The notes under the pieces are model-generated. The model was given only the letters and a program-made list of their open reading frames with translations, did not search any database and had not been told where the DNA came from. From Streptomyces avermitilis MA-4680 = NBRC 14893 (lineage in GTDB: Bacteria > Actinomycetota > Actinomycetes > Streptomycetales > Streptomycetaceae): a DNA stretch of 64,000 nucleotides. Shown here one piece after another: positions 41,025 through 49,244 of the stretch. Position 1 is the stretch's first letter. The number at the start of each line of letters is the position of its first letter. The DNA lies in assembly GCF_000009765.2 (NCBI RefSeq), contig NC_003155.5, positions 5,828,001 to 5,892,000 on the forward strand, in the 5' to 3' direction. The translations under genes were made by a program, and so were the position numbers.

Positions 41025-43397
41025 ATGACTAAGACGACGCCTTCGCGCGGCCGCCGGCGCGCCCCTTCCCGGATGGAACGGGCCGCCGGCAAGGCCGCCG
41101 CGCTGCAGAAACCGCGCGTGATCCTCGCCCTGCTGCTCCTGCTGGGCCTGACGAGTGTGATGCTCCTTGACGGCTACCTGCGGGGCGAGGTTTTCAGCGA
41201 CCAGCGCGTACGCGACAGCGCCGCCTACGACAAGGTGCCGAAGAAGATCCTCGAAGCGGGCCCGATCTTCACGTCCAGCAACGGCACGGTGGACCCGAAG
41301 TCGGTACCGAAGAAGACCATCGTCCTGACCTTCGACGACGGTCCGAACCCCACGTACACCGAGAAGGTCCTCAAGATCCTCCAGGACAACGACGTGCCCG
41401 GCACGTTCTTCCTGGTCGGCTCGATGGTCACGCGTTACCCGGACGCCGTGAAGGACATGGTCGACCAGGGCAACGAGGTCGGCATCCACACCTTCACGCA
41501 CGTCGACCTCTCGTACCAGAGCACCGCGCGCGTCGAACGCGAGCTGAACCAGACCCAGCTCGCCCTCGCGGGGGCGGCGGGCATCACGACGACGCTGTTC
41601 CGCGCGCCGTACTCGGCGGAGGCCGACGCCATCGACAACTACAGCTGGCCGGTCTACCAGCGGATGGCCAAGCTGGGCTACACCAGCGTGTTCATCGACA
41701 CCGACAGCGACGACTGGAAGCAGCCGGGCGTCGCGAGCATCATCAAGACGGCCACGCCGAAGAAGAACAACGGCGCCTCGGTCCTGTTCCACGACGCGGG
41801 CGGCGACCGCGACCAGACCCTGGTGGCGTTGCCGAAGTACATCAAGAAGATGAAGGCGAAGGGCTACACCTTCACCACCGTCAGCGGCGCCCTGGCCAAG
41901 GACCGGGCGTCGACCGCCGCCGGCAGGGCGGGCGCGGGGACCGGGACCGGGCAGCAGCCGATCGATCAGACGGCGAACGGCGGGGCGGCGAACGGTGGGA
42001 CGGCGAACGGTGGGACGGCGAACGGTGGGACGGCGAACGGCCGGCAGCCCGGCGCGGCTGCCGGCACGGGCACGGCCACCGGCGCGACCGCGACCTCGAT
42101 CGAGCAGGCCGCCCACCGGAAGGCCACCGGCGCGACCCTGTACGAGGGCAAGGCCCTGGTCGCGGCGGTCGCCCTCGCCGAGTGGAGCATGCCGGCGCTC
42201 GCGTCCGGTCTGGTCGTCGTGGGCGTCGCCGTCATGGGCCGGTTCGCGATGATGCTCGTCCTCGCCCGCACCCACTACCGGCAGCGCAACAAGCGCCGGT
42301 TCAGCTGGGGGCCGGAGATCACCAGGCCGGTCAGCGTGATCGTGCCCGCGTACAACGAGAAGGAGTGCATCGAGAACACGATCAACTCCCTCGCGCAGTC
42401 CACGCATCCGATCGAGATCATCGTCGTCGACGACGGCTCGACGGACGGCACGGCCGACATCGTGGAGGCCATGCGGATACCCAACGTCCGGGTCCTGCGC
42501 CAGGAGAACGCGGGCAAGCCTGCCGCGCTCAACAACGGAGTGCGCAACGCCAGTTACGACATCGTCGTGATGATGGACGGCGACACCGTCTTCGAAGCGG
42601 ACACCGTGCGCCGGCTCGTGCAGCCCTTCGCGGACGACGAGGTCGGCGCGGTCGCGGGCAACGCCAAGGTCGGCAACCGCGACACCGTCATCGGCGCCTG
42701 GCAGCACATCGAGTACGTGATGGGCTTCAACCTCGACCGCCGCATGTACGACCTGCTGCGCTGCATGCCCACCATTCCGGGCGCCATCGGCGCGTTCCGC
42801 CGCGAGGCGGTCCTGGAGGTCGGCGGGATGAGCGAGGACACGCTCGCCGAGGACACCGACATCACCATCGCCATGCACCGGGGCGGCTGGCGGGTCGTCT
42901 ACGAGGAGCACGCGCGCGCGTGGACCGAGGCGCCCGGCTCGCTGAAGCAGCTGTGGTCCCAGCGCTACCGCTGGTCGTACGGCACCATGCAGGCGCTGTG
43001 GAAGCACCGCAAGTCCCTGACGGACCGGGGTCCATCGGGCCGCTTCGGCCGGGTCGGGATGCCGCTCGTCGTGATCTTCCAGATCGTCACGCCCGTCTTC
43101 GCGCCGCTGATCGACGTCTTCACGGTCTACTCGATGATCTTCGTGGACTTCTGGGCGTCCCTGCTCGCCTGGCTGGCGGTGCTCGTCGTCCAACTCGTCT
43201 GCGCCGCCTACGCGTTCCGGCTCGACCGCGAGAAGTACCGGTATCTCCTGATGATGCCGCTGCAACAGCTCGCGTACCGCCAGATGATGTACCTCGTCCT
43301 GATCCACTCCTGCATCACGGCCCTCACCGGCGGCCGCCTGCGCTGGCAGAAGCTGAAGCGCACGGGCGAGGTCGGCACCCCGGCGGGGGTGAGCTGA
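41025..43397 (+). CDS. bifunctional polysaccharide deacetylase / GT2 synthase
   Basis: 790 residues in one chain. After a membrane helix (31-50) there is an extracytoplasmic NodB deacetylase domain with TFDDG (102-106), HTFTH (H155, H159) and DTDSDDW. A linker with NGGTA repeats (317-340) leads to another helix (about 385-415) and a processive GT2 domain: VSVIVPAYNE (436-445), VDDGSTDG, MDGDTVF, EDTD and QRYRW, followed by C-terminal helices. This is the IcaA/PgaC-type chemistry of poly-beta-1,6-GlcNAc synthesis fused to the deacetylase, as in the MatB-type synthase of Streptomyces pellets (comparison from memory). It should make and trim an extracellular amino-sugar polymer. Confidence 0.92.
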   Translation: MTKTTPSRGRRRAPSRMERAAGKAAALQKPRVILALLLLLGLTSVMLLDGYLRGEVFSDQRVRDSAAYDKVPKKILEAGPIFTSSNGTVDPKSVPKKTIVLTFDDGPNPTYTEKVLKILQDNDVPGTFFLVGSMVTRYPDAVKDMVDQGNEVGIHTFTHVDLSYQSTARVERELNQTQLALAGAAGITTTLFRAPYSAEADAIDNYSWPVYQRMAKLGYTSVFIDTDSDDWKQPGVASIIKTATPKKNNGASVLFHDAGGDRDQTLVALPKYIKKMKAKGYTFTTVSGALAKDRASTAAGRAGAGTGTGQQPIDQTANGGAANGGTANGGTANGGTANGRQPGAAAGTGTATGATATSIEQAAHRKATGATLYEGKALVAAVALAEWSMPALASGLVVVGVAVMGRFAMMLVLARTHYRQRNKRRFSWGPEITRPVSVIVPAYNEKECIENTINSLAQSTHPIEIIVVDDGSTDGTADIVEAMRIPNVRVLRQENAGKPAALNNGVRNASYDIVVMMDGDTVFEADTVRRLVQPFADDEVGAVAGNAKVGNRDTVIGAWQHIEYVMGFNLDRRMYDLLRCMPTIPGAIGAFRREAVLEVGGMSEDTLAEDTDITIAMHRGGWRVVYEEHARAWTEAPGSLKQLWSQRYRWSYGTMQALWKHRKSLTDRGPSGRFGRVGMPLVVIFQIVTPVFAPLIDVFTVYSMIFVDFWASLLAWLAVLVVQLVCAAYAFRLDREKYRYLLMMPLQQLAYRQMMYLVLIHSCITALTGGRLRWQKLKRTGEVGTPAGVS
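41971..42040. repeat. 15-bp minisatellite in the deacetylase-GT linker
   Basis: About four and a half copies of GGGACGGCGAACGGT encode repeated NGGTA residues between the two domains. The unit is 15 bp (five codons), so copy-number change keeps the frame and only alters linker length. Confidence 0.85.
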
Positions 43398-44812
43398 TGA
43401 GCTGGGGACCCGAGCAGCAACAGGGGTACGGCTACGGGCAGCAGCCACAGCCGCAGTCACAGCCGTACGGGCAGCCCTCGCAGTCACAGCCTCAGCCGTA
43501 CGGACAGCAGCAGCCACTGGCACAGCCGTACGGGCAGCAGTATCCGCCGCCGTACGGGCAGCAGCAGCCGTACGGGCAGGGGTACGTCCAGCCCGGACCG
43601 TACGAGCAGCAGTGGCAGCACGCTCCCGCGCAGCCGGAGGCCGCGGCCGTCACCAGCACGGTCCAGATGGATCCGGTCCCGGCGGCACCCGAAGCGGAAG
43701 CGCCCGAGGGCGCGACATCGGGGGCGGACGCCCCGGCACCGGGGGCGGACGCTCCGGAACCCCGGCCGAAGGCGAAAGCCGGCGGGCGCGACCGCTACTT
43801 CGACGCGCTGCGCGCCGTCGCGCTGGTCCGTGTCGTGACGTACCACACCTTCGGCTGGGCCTGGGCCGGCCTGGTCTTCCCGTCCATGGGTGTGATGTTC
43901 GCGCTCGCCGGCACCCTGATGGCGAAGTCGCTGGAGCGTCCCGCGCTCAAGGTGGTCAAGAGCCGGATGCGCCGGCTCCTGCCCCCCTTCTGGTTCTGGG
44001 GAGTCTTCGTCGTGCTGGCGATGATGATCCATGGCTGGATGCCGGGCTGGGAGATCGTCTACTGGATCGTGCCGGTCGGCGACCCGCCGGGCAACGCGTG
44101 GGGCTCGCAGGCGTACGAGATCCTCTGGTACCTGCGCACGTACCTCTGGTTCGTCTGGCTCTCCCCGGTGCTCCTGTGGGTGTTTCGCAAGGCGCCGATC
44201 CCGGTGCTGCTGCTCTCCCTCGTCCCGATCGTGGTCTTCCAGTTCGGCTGGCAGCCGCCGTGGAACCGCTTCGGCAGCGCGCTGACGGACATCGCCACCT
44301 ATCTGTTCTGCTGGCTCGTCGGCTTCGCGCACCGCGAGGGCGTGCTCCAGCGGCTGAAGCCCGTCGCGGTGGTCGCGCTGTCGCTGGCCGCGCTCGCGTA
44401 CGGCGGCTGGTACGCCTTCGCGCACCAGGGGGAGTTCGGCACCTACGACCTGGACGAGAACCCGCTCGCCCAGGCCTTCTGGTCGGCCGGCTTCGTGGCG
44501 CTGCTGATGTACTTCAAGGCGCACTACGACGTCGACTTCGCGTGGCTGGCCCGCTTCAAGCGGCTCGACCGGATCGTGACGATCTTCAACGGGCGAGCGG
44601 TGACGATCTATCTGTGGCACGAGATCGCGCTGATCCTCGCGGTCCCGCTGATCGACCAGTTCTGGAAGGTGCCCGCCTTCGAGAAGTGGCTGCCGCTGGA
44701 GAGCCAGTGGTTCATGTTCGGCATCGGCTGGGCGCTGATCTGGATCGCCGTCCCGCTGGTGGGCTGGGTCGAGGACGTGGCCGCGAAGAAGAAGCCGAAG
44801 CTGCTGCCCTGA
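43397..44812 (+). CDS. membrane acyltransferase (acyltransferase 3) of the exopolysaccharide operon
   Basis: 471 residues. The first 130 residues are cytosolic and low complexity, with QPYGQ-type repeats, then Ala/Pro/Glu-rich sequence. From RYFDALRAVALVRVVTYHTFGW (about residue 135) there are about ten membrane helices, with the essential histidine (YHTFG) of the acyltransferase-3/OafA/IcaC family. Such proteins O-acylate surface sugars or help export poly-GlcNAc. It overlaps the GT2 fusion by 1 bp (TGATG) and ends 23 bp before a strong terminator, so the operon is three genes. Confidence 0.87.
   Translation: MSWGPEQQQGYGYGQQPQPQSQPYGQPSQSQPQPYGQQQPLAQPYGQQYPPPYGQQQPYGQGYVQPGPYEQQWQHAPAQPEAAAVTSTVQMDPVPAAPEAEAPEGATSGADAPAPGADAPEPRPKAKAGGRDRYFDALRAVALVRVVTYHTFGWAWAGLVFPSMGVMFALAGTLMAKSLERPALKVVKSRMRRLLPPFWFWGVFVVLAMMIHGWMPGWEIVYWIVPVGDPPGNAWGSQAYEILWYLRTYLWFVWLSPVLLWVFRKAPIPVLLLSLVPIVVFQFGWQPPWNRFGSALTDIATYLFCWLVGFAHREGVLQRLKPVAVVALSLAALAYGGWYAFAHQGEFGTYDLDENPLAQAFWSAGFVALLMYFKAHYDVDFAWLARFKRLDRIVTIFNGRAVTIYLWHEIALILAVPLIDQFWKVPAFEKWLPLESQWFMFGIGWALIWIAVPLVGWVEDVAAKKKPKLLP
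43415..43625. repeat. Gln/Pro/Tyr-rich imperfect repeats at the acyltransferase N-terminus
   Basis: CAGCCGTACGGGCAG-type units encode QPYGQ, with variants QPQPQSQ, about a dozen times in the first 75 codons. This is a prion-like, low-complexity segment preceding the membrane domain. Confidence 0.8.
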
Positions 44813-44834
44813 GGAGCAGTTCACCGACCGGCGT

Positions 44835-44867
44835 ACGGGCCGGGCGCCTCCGACGCGCCCGGCCCGT
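44835..44867 (+). terminator. strong terminator ending the exopolysaccharide operon
   Basis: A perfect 13-bp stem, ACGGGCCGGGCGC (44835-44847) with GCGCCCGGCCCGT (44855-44867), loop 7 nt. It separates the operon from the menaquinone methyltransferase gene. Confidence 0.88.
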
Positions 44868-44884
44868 GCTGCCACAATGGGGGC

Positions 44885-45580
44885 GTGACCCGCGCATCTC
44901 TGGACAAGCAGCCGCACGAAGTCGCCTCGATGTTCGACGACGTGGCGGAACGGTACGACCTGACGAACGACCTGCTGTCGCTCGGACAGGACCGGGTGTG
45001 GCGCCGGGAGGTCGCGAAGGCGGTCGACGCCCGGCCCGCGCAGAAGATCCTGGACCTGGCGGCGGGCACCGCCACCTCCTCGCTCCCCTTCGCCCGTGCG
45101 GGTGCGTACGTCGTCCCCTGTGACTTCTCCCTCGGGATGCTTCGCGTCGGCAAGAAGAACCACCCCTGGCTGCCGCTCACGGCGGGCGACGCGACGAAGC
45201 TGCCCTTCAAGGACGACACCTTCGACGCGGTGACGATCTCCTTCGGGCTGCGCAATGTCCAGGACACCGATACCGCGCTGAGCGAGCTGTACCGGGTGAC
45301 CAAGCCGGGCGGCCGCGTCGTGATCTGCGAGTTCTCGCACCCGACGTGGGCGCCGTTCCGCACGGTCTACACCGAGTACCTGATGCGCGCGCTGCCGCCG
45401 GTCGCCCGTGCCGTCTCGTCCAACCCCGACGCGTACGTCTATCTCGCCGAGTCGATCCGCGCCTGGCCGACCCAGCCCGAGCTGGCCGAGCGGCTGCGCA
45501 AGGCCGGCTGGTCGAAGGTGGCGTGGCGGAACCTGACGGGCGGAGTCGTGGCGCTGCACCGGGGATTCAAGGCCGTCTAG
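44885..45580 (+). CDS. menG: demethylmenaquinone methyltransferase (UbiE/MenG)
   Basis: 231 residues. The SAM site is ILDLAAGTATSSLPFA, followed by the UbiE-type ITISFGLRNVQD and LYRVTKPGGRVVICEFS signatures. It methylates demethylmenaquinone to menaquinone, the last step of the pathway. The start GTG 44885 is 6 nt after CACAAT (44873-44878), a -10-like box, so the mRNA may be leaderless. In the futalosine route this final methylation is shared with the classical route. With the Mqn genes it completes the ring chemistry seen in this window. Confidence 0.92.
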   Translation: MTRASLDKQPHEVASMFDDVAERYDLTNDLLSLGQDRVWRREVAKAVDARPAQKILDLAAGTATSSLPFARAGAYVVPCDFSLGMLRVGKKNHPWLPLTAGDATKLPFKDDTFDAVTISFGLRNVQDTDTALSELYRVTKPGGRVVICEFSHPTWAPFRTVYTEYLMRALPPVARAVSSNPDAYVYLAESIRAWPTQPELAERLRKAGWSKVAWRNLTGGVVALHRGFKAV

Positions 45581-45711
45581 CCCCAGATTCCTGAGGTGCC
45601 GGTCAATTCATCCGTACGAGGGTGGGGCTGACGGGAACCGGTCAACGAAAATCTCCGTCCGTTGCTTACGTCCGATCACGGCATGAGACTTATGAATGAC
45701 GGAGCGTTTGC

Positions 45712-48213
45712 ATGGCGTCGTACTGCCCGCACTGCGGGGCACCCTCTCCCGCCGAGGCCCGCTTCTGCATGCGGTGCGGGCGCGAACGGGTAGCGGTGGC
45801 GTCCGACGCGTCCGACGTATCCGACGCGTCCGAAGCACCCGACGCATCTGCGCCCGAGGTGTCTGCGGCGCCCGAGGTGCCCGAGGTGTCCGCCGTTTCG
45901 CCGGTCGCGCCTCCCGCCGTCCCGCCCGTCGCGCCTCCCGTCGGCCCGCCGCCCCCGGCGTACGCCCCCGGTCCCGCCCGGCCCTCGCCCGTCGGCGCCT
46001 TCCTCGGCCGTACCTTCCGCGGTGACTGGGCCGGAGCCGCACAGGCCGCGCTGTGGCCCGTAGGACTGCTGCTGGTCTCCGCCGTGGCCCTGGGAATCCC
46101 CAAGTACGGGCAGGACTCCGAGGAATTCGTCGGCTTCGGCGACCGGCTGCGGATCGCGCTGGCGCTGCTGCTCCAGGCGCTCGGCGGCGGCTTCGAGGTG
46201 AAGGCCGCGTCGGGCTCCGGCTACGGCTACGGCTCCGGTACCGGGTTCGGCGGCGGCTACGACCAGGGAGCGGCCGGGGACGTCACGGGCGGGGGTTCCT
46301 TCTCGCTGGTGCCGCTGACGGTCACGGTCCTGTGGATCGCCGCGCTCTGCGTCGGCGTACGCCTCCTGCGCGGGCGGCTCGCGGTGCGCGCCCCGGGCAG
46401 TCCGACCGCCGGACTCGAGGCCGCCGTGCGGGTGGCGCTCCTGGTGACCGGAGCCGTACTGCTCCTCGGCCTCTTCGCCCAGCCCACCATCGCGGGCGTC
46501 GAGATCTCCGCCTCCCCGGCGCTCTCCGCACTGGGTGCCCTGCTGCTCTCCCTCGCCGTGGCCTGCGGCGTGCTGCACCGCGTCGGCCCGGACCAGTGGT
46601 GGGCCGCTCACCCCGGCGCCCGGACGCTGCTGCGCGCCACGGGTACGGCGCTGCGCGCCCTGACCGTCGTCCTCGCGCTCTGCTCGGTCGTCGCGTTCAT
46701 CACCGTCGCCCGGCTCGACGACCTGGACCAGGCGTGGAGCGCGGACGGCGTCTCACCGCTCCTGGTCGCGCTCCTCGTACTGCCCAACCTCGCCGTGCTG
46801 GCGCTCGGTCTTTCCTGGGGCGTGCCCGTCGGGGCGCGGGCGCAGGGGAGTTCGCCGTACGGCGGCGGCTACGAGCACCACGCCTTCGGGCTCTCCGAAC
46901 TGGCCGACGTCACCAACGCCTGGGCGGTCGTGGGCGCGCTGGCGCTCGGTGTGGTCTGCGCGCTGATCCTGGGCGTCGTCGCCGCGCGCCGCTCGACGAG
47001 CCGCGGGGAACAGCTGCTGGCGGCGGGCGTCTTCCTCGGCCTGTTCCTGATCCTGGCCGGGCTCGGCGGCCTCGGCACCGAGATGTCGGGCAGTACGTCC
47101 TCGGACTTCGGTTCCTCGGGCCTGTCCGCGGGCGGCACGCTCGACGCGGGGCTGAGCTTCCCCGAGGCACTGCTCTTCGGGCTGCTGTGGATCTCCGCGG
47201 CGACGTTCGTGGCGCCGTATCTGGTGCGGGTGGCCGGCGGACGGACGGGCATGAGCGCACCGCCCACGGTTCCGCCGGGCCCGCCGGTTTCCCCGGTTTC
47301 CCCGGTTTCCCCGGTTTCCCCGGTTTCCCCGGTTCCGCCGGTTCCGCCGGTTTCCCCGGTTCCGCAGACTCCGGTGGGCCGGCCGATGCCGCCCGTGCCG
47401 CCGGTGCCGAGCACGCCCGCGCACACTCCCACCGCGTACGACCTCCACGCCTTCCCACTCGGCCCGCAGCCGCCCGCCGCCGCCCCGAAGCCCCGCAGCC
47501 GCGCCGTGGTCTGGGCTGTGACGCTCGCCGTCGCGTTCGTCGTGGGCGGGGGCGCGGCGGCCGGTGTGCTGGTCTGGCAGGACCACCAGAAGGGCGATAC
47601 GTCCTCCGGCAAACCGAGGACGAAGCCGACGGCGACGGCCTCCGACTCGCCGTCGGCGACGCCGTTCGCGGACCCGACGAGCGGGGCGACGGACACGGCC
47701 ACGGACGAAGCGACGGACAGGGCGACGGACGGGGCCACCGGCGAAGCCACTGCCTCCCCCTTCGAACTTCCCGCCGGCTACCACCGGTTGGACGACCCCT
47801 TCGGTTTCTCCCTCGCCGTACCCGACGTCTGGGCGCGCGAGGGCGTGAAGAACGGCACGCAGGTGACGTACGCGGGCTCGACCGGTCTGGAGCACGTGCA
47901 GGTCGGCGTCATCGCGAACGCGGGCTACACCTCGTACGACAACTTCCTGACCCTGGAGAAGACGGCGAAGAAGAAGGACGCCGGCTACCAGCGGATCAGG
48001 CTGGAGCGGAACACCTTCCAGGGCCGCGACGGCGCGATCTGGGAGTACACGTACACCGACGGGTCCGGCCGCACCGTCCACGCGGCGGACCAGGGCTATG
48101 TCGCCGAGGACGGCACCGAGTACGCGATCATGCTCGTCGGCAAGGACGAGCTGTGGGAGGGCGGCCTGGCCGAGACGTTCCGGGTCGCCCTCGACTCCTG
48201 GCAGCTCACCTGA
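45712..48213 (+). CDS. zinc-ribbon multi-pass membrane protein with external C-terminal domain
   Basis: 833 residues. A zinc ribbon (C5-x2-C8 ... C19-x2-C22) opens the protein, followed by an Ala/Pro/Ser/Val-rich stretch to about residue 85. About nine to eleven membrane helices (100-510) come next. A repeat tract of PVSPVSP residues and a proline-rich linker lead to a further helix (about 597-622) and a soluble domain (690-833: AGYHRLDDPFGFSLAVPDVWAREGVKNG...). That last domain resembles external domains of Streptomyces Ser/Thr kinases. Function unknown; the layout suggests sensing at the surface coupled to a cytosolic zinc ribbon. Confidence 0.75.
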   Translation: MASYCPHCGAPSPAEARFCMRCGRERVAVASDASDVSDASEAPDASAPEVSAAPEVPEVSAVSPVAPPAVPPVAPPVGPPPPAYAPGPARPSPVGAFLGRTFRGDWAGAAQAALWPVGLLLVSAVALGIPKYGQDSEEFVGFGDRLRIALALLLQALGGGFEVKAASGSGYGYGSGTGFGGGYDQGAAGDVTGGGSFSLVPLTVTVLWIAALCVGVRLLRGRLAVRAPGSPTAGLEAAVRVALLVTGAVLLLGLFAQPTIAGVEISASPALSALGALLLSLAVACGVLHRVGPDQWWAAHPGARTLLRATGTALRALTVVLALCSVVAFITVARLDDLDQAWSADGVSPLLVALLVLPNLAVLALGLSWGVPVGARAQGSSPYGGGYEHHAFGLSELADVTNAWAVVGALALGVVCALILGVVAARRSTSRGEQLLAAGVFLGLFLILAGLGGLGTEMSGSTSSDFGSSGLSAGGTLDAGLSFPEALLFGLLWISAATFVAPYLVRVAGGRTGMSAPPTVPPGPPVSPVSPVSPVSPVSPVPPVPPVSPVPQTPVGRPMPPVPPVPSTPAHTPTAYDLHAFPLGPQPPAAAPKPRSRAVVWAVTLAVAFVVGGGAAAGVLVWQDHQKGDTSSGKPRTKPTATASDSPSATPFADPTSGATDTATDEATDRATDGATGEATASPFELPAGYHRLDDPFGFSLAVPDVWAREGVKNGTQVTYAGSTGLEHVQVGVIANAGYTSYDNFLTLEKTAKKKDAGYQRIRLERNTFQGRDGAIWEYTYTDGSGRTVHAADQGYVAEDGTEYAIMLVGKDELWEGGLAETFRVALDSWQLT
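47280..47372. repeat. 9-bp minisatellite (Pro-Val-Ser)
   Basis: About ten copies of CCGGTTTCC / CCGGTTCCG encode PVS and PVP triplets between the membrane part and the last helix of the zinc-ribbon protein. Five consecutive copies are identical; the unit is 9 bp, so the frame is kept. Confidence 0.88.
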
Positions 48214-48553
48214 GGACCTTGAAGGGGTCACCCGGTTCGTCCAGCTCGCGGCGCAGCCCGCCCGGTGGCGGAATGGGCCGGCGCGGCTCGTGCACCCCCG
48301 CGCCCCCGCCGCCCCCGCCCTCGCCGAGGTCGAACCACACGGTGACCACGGCACCGCGCGGCACCTCCGTGCCGGGCGGGGGATATTGGCGCACGACGAA
48401 GTCGAGGAACGTGAGAGGGGAGTCGGGGCGGTCCGGCGCGGCGAGCAGCACGCCGCCCGCCTCGGCCGTCTCGCGCGCGTCCACGGCCATCAGGCCGACA
48501 AGCCGCGGCACGCGCACTTCGGGTGTTTTGGGCGGTATATGCACAGATGTCAC
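48206..48553 (-). CDS. PASTA-domain protein
   Basis: 115 residues. VRVPRLVGLMAVDARETAEAGGVLLAA and RQYPPPGTEVPRGAVVTVWFDLG match the PASTA fold, found in PknB-type kinases and PBPs where it binds muropeptides. Here it stands alone with no signal peptide or membrane helix, followed by a glycine stretch and a charged tail. The start is GTG 48553. It overlaps the 3' end of the zinc-ribbon gene by 8 bp. A soluble single PASTA protein has no obvious exported role; an unseen leader or an intracellular function must be considered. Confidence 0.8.
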   Translation of the reverse strand: MTSVHIPPKTPEVRVPRLVGLMAVDARETAEAGGVLLAAPDRPDSPLTFLDFVVRQYPPPGTEVPRGAVVTVWFDLGEGGGGGGAGVHEPRRPIPPPGGLRRELDEPGDPFKVLR

Positions 48554-48637
48554 CCCCAGCGGTACTGGAAGGGTAACCGCACGGGGGTGTCGGCCGGAAG
48601 CGTCAGATGTCTTTCTGTAGCAGTTGGTTACATACAG

Positions 48638-49144
48638 TCACAGCTCGCGTCGGTAGCAGTGCCCGAGTCGCTGGGCGGTCGGCGTGGTGAAGGTCTCCAC
48701 CAGCTCCATGCCGAGACGTCGGGTCACGGCGATGGAGCGTTCGTTGCGGGCGTCGACCATGGCGACGACGCCGGACACGCCCGCCGCGCGCACCCGTTCG
48801 AGGGTGGCGTGCGCGGCGGCGGTGACGTACCCCTTGCCCCAGTGGGCCCGCCCGAGCCGCCAGCCGATCTCGATCTCGCCCTTCGGGCCCCACTCGTGCG
48901 GCCACGGCTGCGCGCCCGTGAAGCCGATGACCTCGCCCGACTCGTCGAGCAAGGTCCACAGACAGAAGCCGCGCTCGGCGTCGTGCCTGCGCTGACGGGC
49001 GGTGAGCTCCTCGTAGACCGACAGTTCGGCGGCCTTGCCGCCGTGGAACTCCATGACCTCGGGGTCGGCGAAGATCCGGTGCCAGGCGAAGGCGTCCTCG
49101 TCGGTGGGGACGCGCAGCCGTACGTCGGGGAGAGCTCTGTTCAC
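48638..49144 (-). CDS. GNAT acetyltransferase, RimJ/RimL-like
   Basis: 168 residues starting at GTG 49144. LRVPTDEDAFAWHRIFADPEVMEFHGG and EIEIGWRLGRAHWGKGYVTAAAHATLERVRA are the RimJ/RimL GNAT pattern (Acetyltransf_3), with the acetyl-CoA loop HWGKGY. These enzymes acetylate N-termini of ribosomal proteins or small amines. The gene is divergent from the reductase, with a short shared region of about 100 bp. Target unknown. Confidence 0.9.
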   Translation of the reverse strand: MNRALPDVRLRVPTDEDAFAWHRIFADPEVMEFHGGKAAELSVYEELTARQRRHDAERGFCLWTLLDESGEVIGFTGAQPWPHEWGPKGEIEIGWRLGRAHWGKGYVTAAAHATLERVRAAGVSGVVAMVDARNERSIAVTRRLGMELVETFTTPTAQRLGHCYRREL

Positions 49145-49183
49145 AGGGGCAGCCCTTCAGGCAGGTGGGTCGGTACCGCTGAA

Positions 49184-49189
49184 TAGACT
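49184..49189 (+). promoter_or_regulatory. -10 box of the geranylgeranyl-reductase-like gene
   Basis: TAGACT, with an expected start point near 49196, gives a leader of about 49 nt to the GTG at 49245, which has GGGGAG 8 nt upstream. An ATG at 49194 lies too close to the box to be favoured. Confidence 0.45.
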
Positions 49190-49244
49190 GCCCATGTCCA
49201 GTGCCCGTCAGCACGTTGATTTCGAGTCTTGGGGAGCCCCCGCC

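Noticed and set aside
40773..43523. Long minus-strand open frame across the GT2 fusion
   Set aside because: A shadow of the 41025-43397 gene: third-position bias is on the plus strand and no family motif appears in the antisense protein.
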